64,000 nucleotides of DNA from Coprinopsis marcescibilis (GCA_004369085.1 ML210172.1:62001-126000), one strand, 5' to 3'; positions 23,212-35,187 are shown, counted from the stretch's first letter. The notes: generated from the letters alone by a model not told the origin. Program-made: numbers and translations.

Positions 23212-26200
23212 ATGGAGTCCGACCCGACAGACCTATATCTTCCAGAAATCTTCCCTTATCCTCTCACAATCGTATCTCTCGACACACCAGTCAATTCAGA
23301 GGTTCAGCGCGGAACGCGTTTGCTCAGCTATTCCTTTGTTTATGTCCCCAAAGACCAAGATTCAAAACCCGAGACACGGTTCGGCACATGGGATTCATCC
23401 GTTGAGGGCTCTTTGGCCTCATGGAAAGTCAAAGTTGGCGACATCATCACTCGTGCAAAGGCGACGGCGAGACCCGTCGCAGTCGTCATTGAGCCCTGCA
23501 AGCACAGTGTGCAGGTAGGCGGCCTCTGTGTAGTATGCGCGAAAGATATGACAAGGTCCGTTCTCATAATCTTCTCCGGTTTCTTTCGCTAATAAATAAT
23601 TTTATTTGATGCAACAGTATCGATTATACCGGTTTCTCAGATGCGTCCCGGGCTTCTATTCAAATGACACACTCTGCGTTCGGACCTACAGTTTCAATGG
23701 AAGAAGCTCAACGTATTGAACGCGAGACGGCAGATCACCTCCTCAAATCCCGAAAACTATCGCTTATAGTTGATCTCGATCAAACAATTGTACATGCAAC
23801 TGTCGACCCTACGGTTGGGGAATGGATATCAGAGGGCGAGGCCTGGGAAGCGAGACAGGCGGCGAGAGCAGCCAAGCGGGCCAAAGCATCGGCTGGAGGA
23901 GAAGCGGACTCTGATGACTCTGACTCTAGTGACAGCTCAGACGACGAAGATGACGAGTGCAATCCCAACTGGGACGCACTCAAGGACGTCAAGAAGTTCC
24001 GTTTGGGCCCCGAGTCCTTTGGTTATCCCCCATCGCGTGGTTCAAGGTCGTCCAAGGGAAAATATAAGGCTGTGGAGACGGAGGGGTGTTTATACTATAT
24101 CAAAGCCCGGTAAGTCGGGCATTCATTCGATTTTTGTCAGGGCGCTCATTCAGGCTTAGACCTGGTTGGAAAGAGTTTTTAGAAGAGGCGTCCAAAAAGT
24201 ATGAGATGCACGTCTACACGATGGGTACCCGTGCCTATGCAGAGCAAGTTTGTGCGGCTATTGATCCTGACAAGAAGATATTTGGTAACCGCTTGCTGAG
24301 TCGCGACGAGAGTGGAAGTAAGCCTGCCCTTCTCTGTCACCTTCGTACTTTAGCTAACCGATATTTAGGTCTGACACAGAAGAGCATTCAACGGCTGTTC
24401 CCCTGTGACACGTCTATGGTAGTCATCATAGACGATCGTGCGGATGTATGGGAATGGAGCCCGAACCTCATCAAAGTCATACCCTGTAAGTGCAAAATCT
24501 GGTTCCGTCTCTCTACAATAGCTAACACGTTGGTTAGATGACTTCTTCGTTGGAATCGGCGACATCAACTCAACTTTCCTGCCCAAGGTCGATTCTGCTA
24601 GCCTGATCGCGACTCCGATAAAGCCTCTAAAGCCCCAGGCAGTACCGTCTGAAGCCAACGGAACCGTGGCTAGCAAAGCAGCCTCTGACAAGGAAAGCAA
24701 AGACGATACTGACTCGTTAGTCACGATTAACAACGCTGCACTTGATGCACAACTAGAGGAACGACCTTTGGCAAAGAAAGAGAAAGAACTCCAAGAACAC
24801 GAAGCCGCCGCTGAACAACCCTCACCCACACCGTCCAGGGATTCTGCAACACCCTCGCCTACCCCTGAAACCCACAGTGAACACCACCACAGAAAGGCGT
24901 TGCTCAAGAACGATGATACTGAACTTGACCGTGTCGCAATGGTGACCACTTTCTCTTCAACTTTTGAACTGCGTTCTCAATTATTTTGATGTAGTTGCTT
25001 GACGAAGTGCACGAGCGCTTTTTCACGGCATACGATATACGATCACCAGAAACCAATAGACGCAGAATGACTTCCAAGAAGAGGCCTTACGACGTAACGG
25101 TGAGTGCCCTAATGCGTACCCTTGTCCTTGAGAACCACTGAAATGATTTTATCCATTCTTAGCGCATCATTCCCAAAATAAGAGCGGAGACTCTGGAAGG
25201 TTGCCACATATTGTTTTCCGGTCTCATCCCCCTCGACACCAATCCTGAAAGTACTGAAATATGGCGCTCCGCCACGATGTTTGGTGCAGTGTGTCACACC
25301 GAGCTTAATAGCAAAATAACTCACGTTGTTGCAGCCAAGGTATGCACTGTCTTATCTTGTAATGTAGCAAACAAGGTGGTCATATCTAATTTGTTTCACC
25401 TGTAGCTCGGAACGGTCAAGGTGGACCAAGCTCGCAAGCGGGGAAACATCGCTATTGTTACCGCTGGTTGGTTGAGCAACTCCATTGCCTACTGGCACCG
25501 TGCGGACGAGACGCAGTATTTATTGGAGGACCCTACGCCAACAGCACCAGGGTCCAGCATGACCTCAAAGCAGCCCAAGCCCCAGAACCAACAAGCGGAA
25601 CAATCATTGGATGACGACACGGACGACGACAGCCCGCAAGTACAAGGAGGTGCACCGAGCTCGCTCCAGCTAAATGATATTGATTGGGATGACCTCAACA
25701 ACGAGGTTAACCTCGCGATGGAGGAGAGCGATGATGAGGATGATTCAAAGTCGACCAAGAGCGCAGTTTCAGAGGGTGATTATGCCGACGACGTTAGCAT
25801 TGCAAGGTGTGTTTCGTTCCATTCTAATATTTACATATTGTTTGGAAGGCGATTTTGTGCTAACGGTTGTGGCCTTTGTGATTTTGTTTCATTTTGTAGT
25901 GCGACTAGCTCACCAAGGCTGAAGAGGAAGAGGTTACGGAGTGCGACACCTTCGGATATTGGACCTGAAGATCGGGAGTTGCTGAGGTCACCGCTAGCTA
26001 AGAGGAAGAAGATCGCTTTGGAACGGTCGGGGCTGTCAAGGTTGAAGGAAGGGGTAACGGCGTTCGATCTCGTTAGTGAGACCGGAAGTCCGGAACCAAT
26101 CGACCAGGACGACCAGGATGAGGAAGCGGGCGATTATGGATACGAACATAATGATGACGATGAAGACGATGATCTAGAGGAAGTAGACCCGTATTATGGG

Positions 26201-26239
26201 GATTTCCTTGCCGAGGAGCTGGAGGAGAGCTGGAGTTGA
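23212..26239 (+). CDS. FCP1: RNA polymerase II CTD phosphatase FCP1
   Basis: FCP1 dephosphorylates the Pol II C-terminal domain to recycle the polymerase. Nine exons (23212-23555, 23618-24109, 24154-24317, 24369-24485, 24538-24941, 24995-25099, 25163-25339, 25406-25806, 25900-26239) give 847 residues. The N-terminal lobe carries the CKHSVQVGGLC-VVC segment. The FCPH domain has the DxDxT nucleophile motif as DLDQT in LIVDLDQTIVHAT, then YIKARLRPGWKEFLEEA, YEMHVYTMGTRAYA and IIDDRADVW. An acidic insertion separates the catalytic motif from the rest of the domain, as in other FCP1 proteins. A BRCT domain follows (CHILFSGLIPLD, ITHVVAAKLGTVKVDQAR, IVTAGWLSNSIAYW). The C-terminus is acidic with basic patches, matching the TFIIF/TFIIB-binding tails of the family. 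Confidence 0.95.
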
Positions 26240-26739
26240 CCGCATTGGATCTCTTCTTTCTCCCTCCTAGCATATCGTCGTTTAATTGGGTTGGTTTGGG
26301 GCACCTGCTTCTGATTTGGTGGTGGTTACGATTGTGTTGCTTGCGGTTCACGACCTCACGCCGGCCATAAAGGTCAAGTACGACGATGCTTTTCTCGCTT
26401 GCTCCTATCATTCTCGAACTATCGCAATTTCCTCTTTGTCCTTCATATCAATCGACTTCCTCTGGACCGCCGCACTTTGTTTGCTTTGCATCTCGCTGAT
26501 GTATTTTATATTTTATATCCCCTGATTTCCGTTCTGTGTCCTTTCCATAGCTGTATTCTTAGTCACCCATTTACGAATTCTAACGAATCTTGCTTCCCAT
26601 CGATCCAAACATTTCGACCTTGCGATGTAGTATTTATTTAGGTAGCTGTAGTCGTTCTTGATGCAAAGTAAAATACGTGTCGAATGCCAAATAATCATTT
26701 CGTTTACTTCTCTTTATTTGCTCTTGAATTGCGATTTGG
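26240..26739. other. intergenic between convergent genes
   Basis: About 500 pyrimidine-rich bases separate the 3' ends of FCP1 and the minus-strand metallopeptidase homologue. They probably hold both 3' UTRs and polyadenylation signals. No gene is seen. Confidence 0.5.
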
Positions 26740-27717
26740 TCATTCCTTGAGAATGAGCGCTCGTTGAGGTCGTTGCCCACCATTTACTACATCTCTTTCC
26801 TTTTCGATAAGGTCATAGTCGTCGTCGTCGTCTTCCTCTTCATCCGGTTTTTCCACGTTCACCGTATCCTCATCCTCAGCCTCTACATCACCGCTTGCCG
26901 TCTGAACTGTGACACCCACGCTTCCCTCCGGCAACTCCTTGAGATGCGCACAGTAAAAGGACCATAGCTTCCTCACAGGCCTCCCAGTCAACTGCTTGAA
27001 CAACCTCCGGTGGTAATCTGCATCACGAAGGCAGGCGTTGAGCTCGAGTACGGTGCTGAACCCGTAGCGGCGTTCGATCCAGTCAAGGAAGAAGGCGGTT
27101 GTGTCGTACCCCGCGTCCCATTCCTTGCCTTCGCCCTGCCGTTTCCAGTGTGGGGGTGCGTAGCCTGCGCGAAGGCGGACAAAGTCTGTGTAGGAGGCCA
27201 GTCAGTTCATCATCGAATGTCTCTCGAAAAGGTGGCAAGTGACCTGCGATCCCCTCGACAAGTCCACCGGGACACGTCCCTCGAGCGTTGTACTGGTAGC
27301 AATGGACAGCCTCATGCACGAGTACGCCTTGTATCTCCTCCTTCAACCGGTCCTTGCTGACATTCTTGATGTAGTCGAGTGAGAAATGGATCTCTTTGTG
27401 GGTCGTACTGCCAGTTGCGTGTGCTACACCAGGCATCGAGCGCAAAATGAGCGTGAGCTCTTGTACCCTACACAGCACAGACACGATCAGAGAAACAACA
27501 GAGTGTTTTCGAGTCTGTTCTTCACTTACTTGGGTGCCTCGCTATCTGTGGTATAGAGCCATTGGTAGCTGGCTTGTACTGCAGTGCGCAACACTGCTTT
27601 GGGGTTCACGCTGTCGAGAAAGGCGTCTACGCCTTCGTGGTCGAGGTCGTGGATTCGGATGTTGAACGTTGGGAACGGCCAGGAGGGTGGATTGGGCGGT
27701 ACAGGGATAGGGGCCAT
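26740..27717 (-). CDS. basic secretory protein (BSP)-family zinc peptidase homologue
   Basis: Three exons (27717-27530, 27467-27244, 27185-26740) give 285 residues. The central region carries an HExxH zinc motif (VHEAVHCYQYN), followed by GLVEGIADFVRLRAG, HWK, WDAGYDTTAFFLDW and LLNACLRD-type segments, the signature of the plant basic secretory protein / peptidase M-like family found in plants and fungi. The conserved order (HEAVH, then GxxEGIADFVR) supports the fold and zinc site. Unlike plant BSPs there is no signal peptide: the protein begins MAPIPVPPNPP and looks cytosolic. It ends in a strongly acidic tail (EEEDDDDDYD). Substrate and activity are unknown. Confidence 0.85.
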
Positions 27718-28375
27718 ACCGAGTTGCAGTGGTCTGGGTTGAACCTATAGGCGCCTAATGCGAGAAACAGGGGTGGGAACGCGGACCGCCGGCGAACAAG
27801 TCCGTCCCTGCAGCTGCCTTTGCCTCTGCAGAGCTTCTTACAAAACGAGAGTTATTATGTACATTGGGAGTTGCAGGCCGTAGCCGTTGATTGTAACGGC
27901 GCTCGTCACTTAATAGCTCTTCTGGAACAACTCGGGCTGGTGCCACGCCGGACGGCGTTGAGGCCTGGCGAGCGGTTGGCGCCCAGCCAAGAATTCCACT
28001 GCTCCGGAACCTCAAGCATTTCCGCTGCGGCTCAAAGTAATTGCACAAATATTGTTCCGCTTCTCTGGGGTACTATGGTGGAGTGTCTACGTAAATAAGA
28101 GATCTAGGGTAGCATAAGAGGGGCGTAAGGTACGTGGGGGATGAAATACATACAATACATACAGCGTCGTAAGGACGCGAAAATTACATCTTTTTGGGTC
28201 GAGGTGTCATGAGGTCGTGTGGAATTAAGGCAAGGGAAAATGTGGCACGCATGGCCAAGACTGGGTCGTGGGGGTATCTAAGCGCGGGGTCAATGAGATG
28301 GTAGATCAAGAAAAATGAGGAATGGACGGACTATCGATTGTACAGGGGTATATCGTCGCACTGGTTGACAACGGG
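27718..28375. other. intergenic, about 660 bp
   Basis: This lies upstream of the BSP-family gene and downstream of the bHLH gene, both on the minus strand. A short minus-strand frame at 27755-28048 lacks an ATG and recognisable motifs, so I do not call a gene. Confidence 0.5.
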
Positions 28376-29218
28376 TCATGGACGGGCAATGCCAACAGCG
28401 GACTCGACTCGATAAACCTCTTCGCGCAGAGCGTCGCGATTCTCCTCTAGCCATTTGCAATATTCGACTGCACGGAATAAAACGCCGCTTTTGCCTTTGC
28501 TCTGGCCCTTGCCCCGGCTGCCGCTGCCCTTTGGTCGCCCGCGGGTTGGCATACCGATGCCTGGAGCTGATCCAGCCGGAGCAAGAAGAGTGATCAGCTG
28601 GGCATAGCCGTCTCGAATAGCATTCCGTCGCTTCTGCTCGGACATGATGTGATTGAGCCTTTTTTGAGGAGTTGACAGGAGGGCCTTGTTCGCGCGACTG
28701 ACGGACGATGAACGCTGCTGTGGTTGCTGCTGCTCCTGCTCCTGCTGATGTTGAGAAGGCTGTAATTTCTGATGGATTTGAGGAGACTCTAGGACTGGTG
28801 ATGGCTGAGAGTCTAGCTGTGGATTGTTGAATGTGAATGTAGGTTCTGTTTGTGGCGATTGGTGGTGGTAAGTTGGATTGGCCGTGCCTCTCGTCGAAGC
28901 TGAACGGGTTGGTGGACGTTGGCGGGCAGAAGTGGAAGGGTCAGGGGTTGTATTGAGATGAGGATTTGAATATGGAGCATAAGACTGAGGACTGCATGTT
29001 GGTTGATCTGGAGCGAGAAAGTCGGGAATACCGAGATCCCAGTTAAGGTCGCCAAAGGTGTCGAGGAAGCCGAGCAGGTCTGTGGTCTCTGAGGGGGAGA
29101 ATAGATCTGCTGAGGACGGCAATGGTGGTGGATTGGGGAAGAGATTGGAGAGTGTTGGGTCGAACGCAAAGTCAAAGTCTGCGAATGCCACGGGCGGCTG
29201 GAGGACGGGAGACGCCAT
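28376..29218 (-). CDS. bHLH transcription factor
   Basis: A single exon encodes 280 residues from the ATG at 29218. An in-frame ATG at 29248 would add ten residues. Residues about 190-275 form a basic helix-loop-helix domain: the basic region KRLNHIMSEQKRRNAI, helix 1 RDGYAQLITLL, a loop of about 35 residues rich in Gly/Lys, and helix 2 SGVLFRAVEYCKWLEENRDALREEV extending like a leucine zipper. The H-E-R pattern in the basic region (His, Glu, Arg-Arg) suggests E-box binding. The N-terminal half is acidic, aromatic and then Gln/Pro-rich, as in activation domains. It resembles fungal INO4-type and related bHLH regulators, but target genes cannot be assigned. It is divergent from the Zn2Cys6 gene 184 bp away. 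Confidence 0.88.
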   Translation of the reverse strand: MASPVLQPPVAFADFDFAFDPTLSNLFPNPPPLPSSADLFSPSETTDLLGFLDTFGDLNWDLGIPDFLAPDQPTCSPQSYAPYSNPHLNTTPDPSTSARQRPPTRSASTRGTANPTYHHQSPQTEPTFTFNNPQLDSQPSPVLESPQIHQKLQPSQHQQEQEQQQPQQRSSSVSRANKALLSTPQKRLNHIMSEQKRRNAIRDGYAQLITLLAPAGSAPGIGMPTRGRPKGSGSRGKGQSKGKSGVLFRAVEYCKWLEENRDALREEVYRVESAVGIARP

Positions 29219-29402
29219 ATTTCGTTTTGCGGGGCAGCTCAACTGCATTCTACTATTAAAGAGCTCGGCTATCGGCTACCAAGCTCACCGGTAAACACAC
29301 AGCCACCGGGTCATGTGATCCTGATGGATCGGGCCTTGCCGGGTTGGCCGTGGTACGGCGTGCCCGAGTGTTTCTCGGTTGACCACCTCCGTCGCCCTGA
29401 AA
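29219..29402. promoter_or_regulatory. bidirectional promoter, bHLH / Zn2Cys6 regulator pair
   Basis: Only 184 bases separate the start codons of two divergently transcribed transcription factor genes, so their promoters must overlap. No specific operator was identified. Confidence 0.55.
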
Positions 29403-29820
29403 ATGTCGGCCATGCCCACTGACGAACCGGCCCAAGACGCCCCGCCAACGATCGACTCGCAGCTCCAGCAGCTCCAGCAACACGTCCAACAGGATGTCCA
29501 GCAACACGTCCAGCAGATTCAGCAGCAGGCTCATTCACAGACCTCCCAGGAATCAGTCAGAAAACGCAAGCATATTATCTCCTGCTCATCGCCAATCTCT
29601 TGCTAACCGTCGTTAATCTCAACAGCAAAAGCCCCTTCAGTCCGACGCGCATGTGTAGCCTGCCACACCGGCAAGACCAGGTGCAGCGAGGTCCTTCCTT
29701 GCCAGGTACATTTCTCGTTCCTATGGTCGCATTTTTCCTGATCTCTATCGCTACCAGAGCTGCCTCAAGCGCGGTCTAGGGACCTCGTGCGCGTACCCGG
29801 ACCCTGATACACAGAACCAG

Positions 29821-29855
<35 letters not shown>

Positions 29856-30244
29856 ACAGCAGGAGCATCACGCGCACCACACTCCTGGTGCGTCTCCATC
29901 GTACACATTCCAATTTGTTTTCGTTCCTAATTTATTTGATAGCACCCAACGTTCAGTTCGCGCCACCGCCGATGTATGCTAGTCTGCAGGGAGCCGGAAT
30001 GGCCCATCAACAATACTATGACTACAGCTCGACATTCGGTGCTTCTACCTCCACCTTCCGTCCCAACAAACGACCGCGCAACCTGACAGAAGAGGAGGCC
30101 GCTGCGATCACCCGCAACTTTAGTCGGGGCGACTTTTATGTCGGTTCCAGTGCCCCAGTCCGCATCGATCCCCGTTTACCGGTCAGGCTTACCCTTGGCG
30201 AAGGCGATCATGTCCATTTCACTGTTGGGGAGCCACTTGTTTGA
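29403..30244 (+). CDS. Zn2Cys6 (Gal4-type) zinc cluster protein
   Basis: Exons 29403-29565, 29626-29705, 29758-29887 and 29943-30244 give 224 residues. The zinc cluster RRACVACHTGKTRC, then PCQSCLKRG and CAYP supplies the six Cys of a fungal binuclear zinc DNA-binding domain, spread over exons 2 and 3. It is preceded by a Gln/Val-rich heptad-like segment and followed by a polyGln run (about 29818-29865) and an unremarkable C-terminus. The protein lacks the large fungal-specific middle homology domain, so it is a short regulator. The first intron (29566-29625) requires a GC donor (GCAAGC) to keep the zinc cluster in frame, since no GT donor in the right phase exists. See findings. Confidence 0.82.
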
Positions 30245-30542
30245 ACACACACCCACTGCTTTACAGCCCGTGTATTATTAGCTTTCTGTACCGATGTTTT
30301 CCATATGTTTTCTGTATTTTTGTACAATTCTTGTATACCGAAAACTGAATCACCCAACCTGTAGTCGAACCCTTCCTATGTAACAGTTGTACAAATACAA
30401 AGCAGTCGTTGTATGATGGGAACGCAAGCTCTTGCAGGGACCACCGCCATCATCAGAATACTTATGTGAGTCCATCAAAAGGTTAATCCATATCGTATGT
30501 TGAAATTTGCTACATAGTGAGATATCGACATCCGCCGTAGCA

Positions 30543-32210
30543 ATGGTCGACGTCCAGTTGTTGGCCAAGGACCTCAACGCAACACTCTCTGACGAAACCA
30601 TCAGCGTAGTACAGGAGCAACGTCTGCAAGTCAGGACAGAACTTGATTACCTCTCGTCGAGACTCAAGGAAACCAGTATTAATGACGACGACGATGATCC
30701 CTGCATCGTTGAAAGCCGAGCGCCATCGTCCAGCAAACCGTCAATACGCGCTCGCTGCAAAGAACTCACAGCTCAGCTCTCCGCATGCGATACCATCCTA
30801 GCTCCATACAAATGTCTGCCTTCAGAGCTTCTCACAGAAATATTTCTGGCTACATATTCTCTCGAGGATTCTTCATTCATACCCGTCGAAATTCGCAGCA
30901 GTCCCCTGGCCCTCTGCCAAGTTTGCTCCCGTTGGCGCTCTGTAGCACTGGAGATTCCCAACCTCTGGACGAATGTCATCCTAAGGTTCTCCAGACGAAC
31001 TGACCCGCTCAGCCTTGTCGAGATTGCCGAGCAGTGGTTCAGGCGTAGCGGCCATTCGCACCTTCTCTCCCTGGTCCTAACCAAACGCAGCCCGTATTTG
31101 GCGCCCAACTGGGACGACCACCCCGATTTCGTTCCTGAAATTAGCCGCCGCTTGCTGAGCCCATACGGCCATCGGTTTAGGAAGCTCCATGCCACCCTTC
31201 CCATATGTAACCTCTTCCAGTTCATCTCCCGCGTGAACAGCAGCGGCAGCGGCACCACTCTCCCCAAGCTGCCCAGGCTCACAGATCTCGGCTTGTCCCT
31301 GGACGCAGGCGAGCATACCCCGCGCGTTGCAATCTCGATAACAGCACTGACCCTCTGCTTCCGCGAACATGCCGCGAACCTCGTCGAGCTCTCGTTGGGA
31401 CACTTTGGGAAGCACTTTCCGTTCAATGGATTGGTGCATCTGGGATTTGGGAGTCTGGCGAGGCTGACGTTGGTCGAGACCTCTATCGATATCACGCGCT
31501 GCCATGCCCTGTGGAGACAATGCAGTCAGCTGGTACATTGTCGGGTGAATCTTGCACTTAAGCGGGACCAGGGGGTGCGGGATGTGAGGAGGCAGATCAT
31601 GTTGCCTCGGTTGCAGAGCTTGTCGATTGATGTGTCGAGCAACGACCTGCCTGAAGGCCCGCATGTATACCGAGCACAACTTGACGAGATCTTCAGCCCA
31701 CTGGTCGCGTCCTCTCTGAAAGAGCTGCGCATCTCCCCACACCAATTGCGTGGCACCCGGGCATGGGACAACGGAGCCTTTCTGCGGTTTCTGTCTCAGT
31801 CAGCTCCTCCGCTGGAAATTATGGCGATCAGCAAGATTAATCTCAAATTGGAAGATATCTTGGATGCTCTACCGGAATTGGTGGAGCTGCAGCTGGGGTT
31901 TGACACGTCATGCAAAGTGTCGAAGGAGGTAATGAGGAGGATGGGCTTGGGAGAGCTGGTGCCGCAGCTTAAAGTGCTGGTTTGTTGTGTGGACGAGTTG
32001 GATGATTTGATTGACCTTTTGGAGAAGAGGTGGCAGCAGAGTACCTTTTGTGATACTGCGACAGACGTTAGCTTACAACGCGCGACAATGAGGTTGTCGT
32101 GTCCTGATTATGTCTGGGTTGAGCATGTGAATAAGAGGATTGCCCCTCAGCAAGCCTCTCGGGTCGACAAGCTACGTAGCTTTGGCTTGACGATCCGTAC
32201 TGATCATTAA
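30543..32210 (+). CDS. F-box protein
   Basis: A single exon encodes 555 residues from the ATG at 30543. An N-terminal coiled segment (LQVRTELDYLSSRLKET) is followed at about residues 95-160 by a clear F-box (KCLPSELLTEIFLATY, then LALCQVCSRWRSVALEIPNLW). This is the typical hAT-free Agaricomycete F-box form with a short helical N-terminus. The remainder is a series of leucine-rich LRR-like strands (LPRLTDLGLSLDAG, LQSLSIDVS, LKELRISPHQL, LVELQLGF). It probably acts as an SCF substrate receptor. Substrate is unknown, and such genes are numerous and rapidly evolving in these fungi. Confidence 0.85.
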   Translation: MVDVQLLAKDLNATLSDETISVVQEQRLQVRTELDYLSSRLKETSINDDDDDPCIVESRAPSSSKPSIRARCKELTAQLSACDTILAPYKCLPSELLTEIFLATYSLEDSSFIPVEIRSSPLALCQVCSRWRSVALEIPNLWTNVILRFSRRTDPLSLVEIAEQWFRRSGHSHLLSLVLTKRSPYLAPNWDDHPDFVPEISRRLLSPYGHRFRKLHATLPICNLFQFISRVNSSGSGTTLPKLPRLTDLGLSLDAGEHTPRVAISITALTLCFREHAANLVELSLGHFGKHFPFNGLVHLGFGSLARLTLVETSIDITRCHALWRQCSQLVHCRVNLALKRDQGVRDVRRQIMLPRLQSLSIDVSSNDLPEGPHVYRAQLDEIFSPLVASSLKELRISPHQLRGTRAWDNGAFLRFLSQSAPPLEIMAISKINLKLEDILDALPELVELQLGFDTSCKVSKEVMRRMGLGELVPQLKVLVCCVDELDDLIDLLEKRWQQSTFCDTATDVSLQRATMRLSCPDYVWVEHVNKRIAPQQASRVDKLRSFGLTIRTDH

Positions 32211-32553
32211 ACTTTTTTGTGTACGTATCTACATTTACATACTTTATTACTTATCGCTGTTTTAATTATAACAATAAGCCTTGGCTGGGGACAGCAGTGA
32301 TCTTCATATTGACGCGAGCGTGTGCTTTTGTTCCCAATCGACAGATGCGTTCTTCTCAACGAATACGTCGTTGTCCTACTCTCGATGTCAAGATACAAAG
32401 GACTACTGACTCCGTTGCTATACAACGTCTGGCAGCGCCCAATACAATAGGGGATTTATAAACTTGGGGTGCACCGTTCACTCTCCTGATTCCCTTTCTC
32501 GCCAATTCCCTGATACCTGGATTCCTCTCTACTGTCGTTGAGCGATAGTGACA
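32211..32553. other. intergenic between two F-box genes
   Basis: About 340 bases between two same-strand F-box genes. It starts with an A/T-rich 3' flank. No gene is seen. Confidence 0.5.
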
Positions 32554-34666
32554 ATGTTGGCCACCAGCGTTGCCCAGCATGTGCTTAGTGTCTACGAGAA
32601 GCTCAAGCAAGCTTCCCCAACGATGGAATTCTTGACGCTCTTTATGCGACGCCAAAGTGGGGGACTAGGTATCCAATGCCTACCATTGGACGTGTTTCTG
32701 GACGGTGTATTCACCTACCTCTACGTTGAGGATATCCTAAGCCTGCGACAGGTGCGTTTTATTGCCTTTAATTCTCACTTGATGCAGTCTCAATAGTAGT
32801 TGCTGTTCTTCCAACAGGTCAGCAAGCCTTTCTACCTGCTCACCCATGAGCCCATCATATGGCGGCGCTTTCTGAACAGAATGCACCTCCCAATTCCACC
32901 TCTACGCCCCAGCTTCCGTTACTCGATGTCCATAACCGACTATGAGATCGAGCAGCTCGTCATACAATCCATCACCGTCGACGACAACTGGCGGCGCAGC
33001 AACCCGCGTATCATGGACCACTGGCACATGCGGTCGCATTTCAAAGTGCGGGACATGTTCCTGATGCCTGGGGGCAAGTACCTCATCACGTCGGAGCAGA
33101 CGCTCGACGGGAAGTCGTTCTACCTAGTTATATATAATTTGGACCACCCCTTTGGCCCGCGTGCGTTGTGCAGGATCCAGACGTTCGAGGTTGCGCACGG
33201 GATTGAGGCAAAGTATATGGAGCTGTATTCGAGTGAGACGGGGATGGTTATTGCGTATAAACGGAGGAGGTTTCTGTATCAGGAGCCGGTGGGCTCGGCG
33301 TACGTCCTTGTTCTCCTTGATATCCCAGGCCGTGTACTGAACTTTTGAGTTCGTAGTGACAGGCCATCCAACTACAGCATCCACGATGACGCGAACATTG
33401 ACAAGGCGTTCACCTACGATGTTGTCGTCCTCTACGTGTCCATGGTCTCGTTGGACTTTTTATCCAGTCCTGACCTTCCCCAGGAGTCGGAAGACTACCT
33501 AAATATTCTCGAGGGAATCCCCAGCCCGTTCAAGGAAGTCACTATCATCAGCACTCCCATGAAGGTTGGACAAATCAGTATGTTTGAGAGCACCGATGGT
33601 GTCCTGTTCATTGCTACCGTTATCGAGCCGGGTGAAATCCACTTCACCAACATCCGAAATCCGGCCCAGCGTAGTACACTGATATTCAAGGATCACCACC
33701 TCCATCTTGGCATGGTGAGCTACTTCTGACCTTTGATCACGCAGCTGAGTAAACTGACGAGGTGTTCAATAGCCCCACAAAATCAACGCTCTCCGCGTAT
33801 ATCCTGGTCAGGACAATCTGATTGCCATCCGTTCTGCATCCTCTACGCCTGGGGTGGAGTCCTACTTTGTCGAATGGCATGATCTTCCTAAGCAGCTTGG
33901 CCATGCGTTGTCCACTGCCAGATCCCGCTACACCCTCAACAACAAAAAGGTCAAGCGGTTCACTATCTCAGATTACGGGCTTCCAAATCGAACCAAGTAC
34001 TGTGATCGCCCGACATTCATGCACGAACATGGCCCACCGCCTCCGGTTTCAATCTACCTCGAGACATACGACCCGCCGGGCATCGAGCACCACGCGGTTT
34101 ATCCGAAACAAGTACAGGTATCGGCGGAAACGGCAACAACACCTGCACGCTACACTTACGAGTATGACCATGACACGTACCAGATGTCAACGCATGTATG
34201 CAGAGCAGGGACGAAAGCCACAGTTCTGCCTGGCTCACAGCGAGCGATGCTCGTCTTGACTGAGCCTGGAAATGTCCGCGACTCGAAGAGGGTTTTGGGT
34301 CTGAGGCGATACGTCCACCCAACGAATACTGGGGTGAAGTACGAAGAGGACCCGCCTCTGTACGCAGAACCTGTGATGAGACGGGGGAGGTTCCCGATGC
34401 CGAGAAAGGGCGTATACTCGACGATGGACAGTGGAGATACCCTTGACACGATTAATGAGCTTGGAGGGGCGTCAGCAGTGTGTTGGGACGAGTCGACGGG
34501 GCGGACGTGTATTGCGCCCGAGCATGGGCAGGGGATATTCATCTTGGAGGGATCTAAAATTGTGCGGCCTGATAAGCGGTTTGATGAGTGGAAGAAGAAG
34601 CAGGAGTATCTGTTTGGGGCACCAACTCGGACTTACAGTATGGAGGAGGATGTTGAGATGTCATGA
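32554..34666 (+). CDS. F-box protein with propeller-like C-terminal region
   Basis: Four exons (32554-32751, 32818-33299, 33357-33714, 33773-34666) give 643 residues. The F-box spans the first intron: LPLDVFLDGVFTYLYVEDILSLRQ, then VSKPFYLLTHEPIIWRRFL. After it, segments such as FLMPGGKYLITSEQ, GQISMFESTDGVLFIATV and AVCWDESTGRTCIAPE look like successive blades of a beta-propeller, a common layout for basidiomycete F-box proteins. It is unlike the LRR-type neighbour at 30543, so the two are not a simple tandem duplicate. A substrate-receptor role is inferred from the F-box only. Confidence 0.82.
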
Positions 34667-35187
34667 CATCTCGTGTACAGGGCTATTCGATTATAGGTTG
34701 TGTTCTAGCTTCGCTTTCATCATGCTTTCTTTCGTTTTTTTATCCATCAAATCACCCCGCACGCTTTCCTTTCACTTCGTTTTGCACTTGTAACAAATGT
34801 GTAGATAATATCACAGCAAATAAGACATGGGATATATTATACAACATGTAAACGGGGGGATGATGGACTAATGCTACTAGATCGGTATAGAATGTATGTA
34901 CTTAATGTCCCAGGGGAAACAAATGCCAGTGATGCGTGAGAGATATACCAGCAACTTGAGAGGCGTAGGGTAGGTTGGGTTATTTGACAATGAGAAAGAA
35001 AAACAAGAGCTCAACGACGATACATAATAAATACAAGTGAAAACAGAGCTCATATGCCGTGCACAGGACGGAAACATGTGTCGTAAGCCTGTCTTGAAAA
35101 TCCCACCAGCCACATCCACTTCTTTCCTCGTCGAATGGAGACAAAAAATGCGAAGTTGACTCGAATAGCCCGAAAGAGACAGGAAGA
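34667..35187. other. intergenic between convergent genes
   Basis: T-rich on both flanks and without recognisable coding sequence, this holds the 3' ends of the F-box gene and the USP gene. Confidence 0.5.

Noticed and set aside
27755..28048. 97-codon minus-strand frame upstream of the BSP-family gene
   Set aside because: It lacks an ATG start and homology; the segment fits a promoter region.
30543..34666. Tandem duplication of two neighbouring F-box genes
   Set aside because: The proteins share only the F-box. One has LRR-like repeats and the other a propeller-like region, so they are not recent duplicates.
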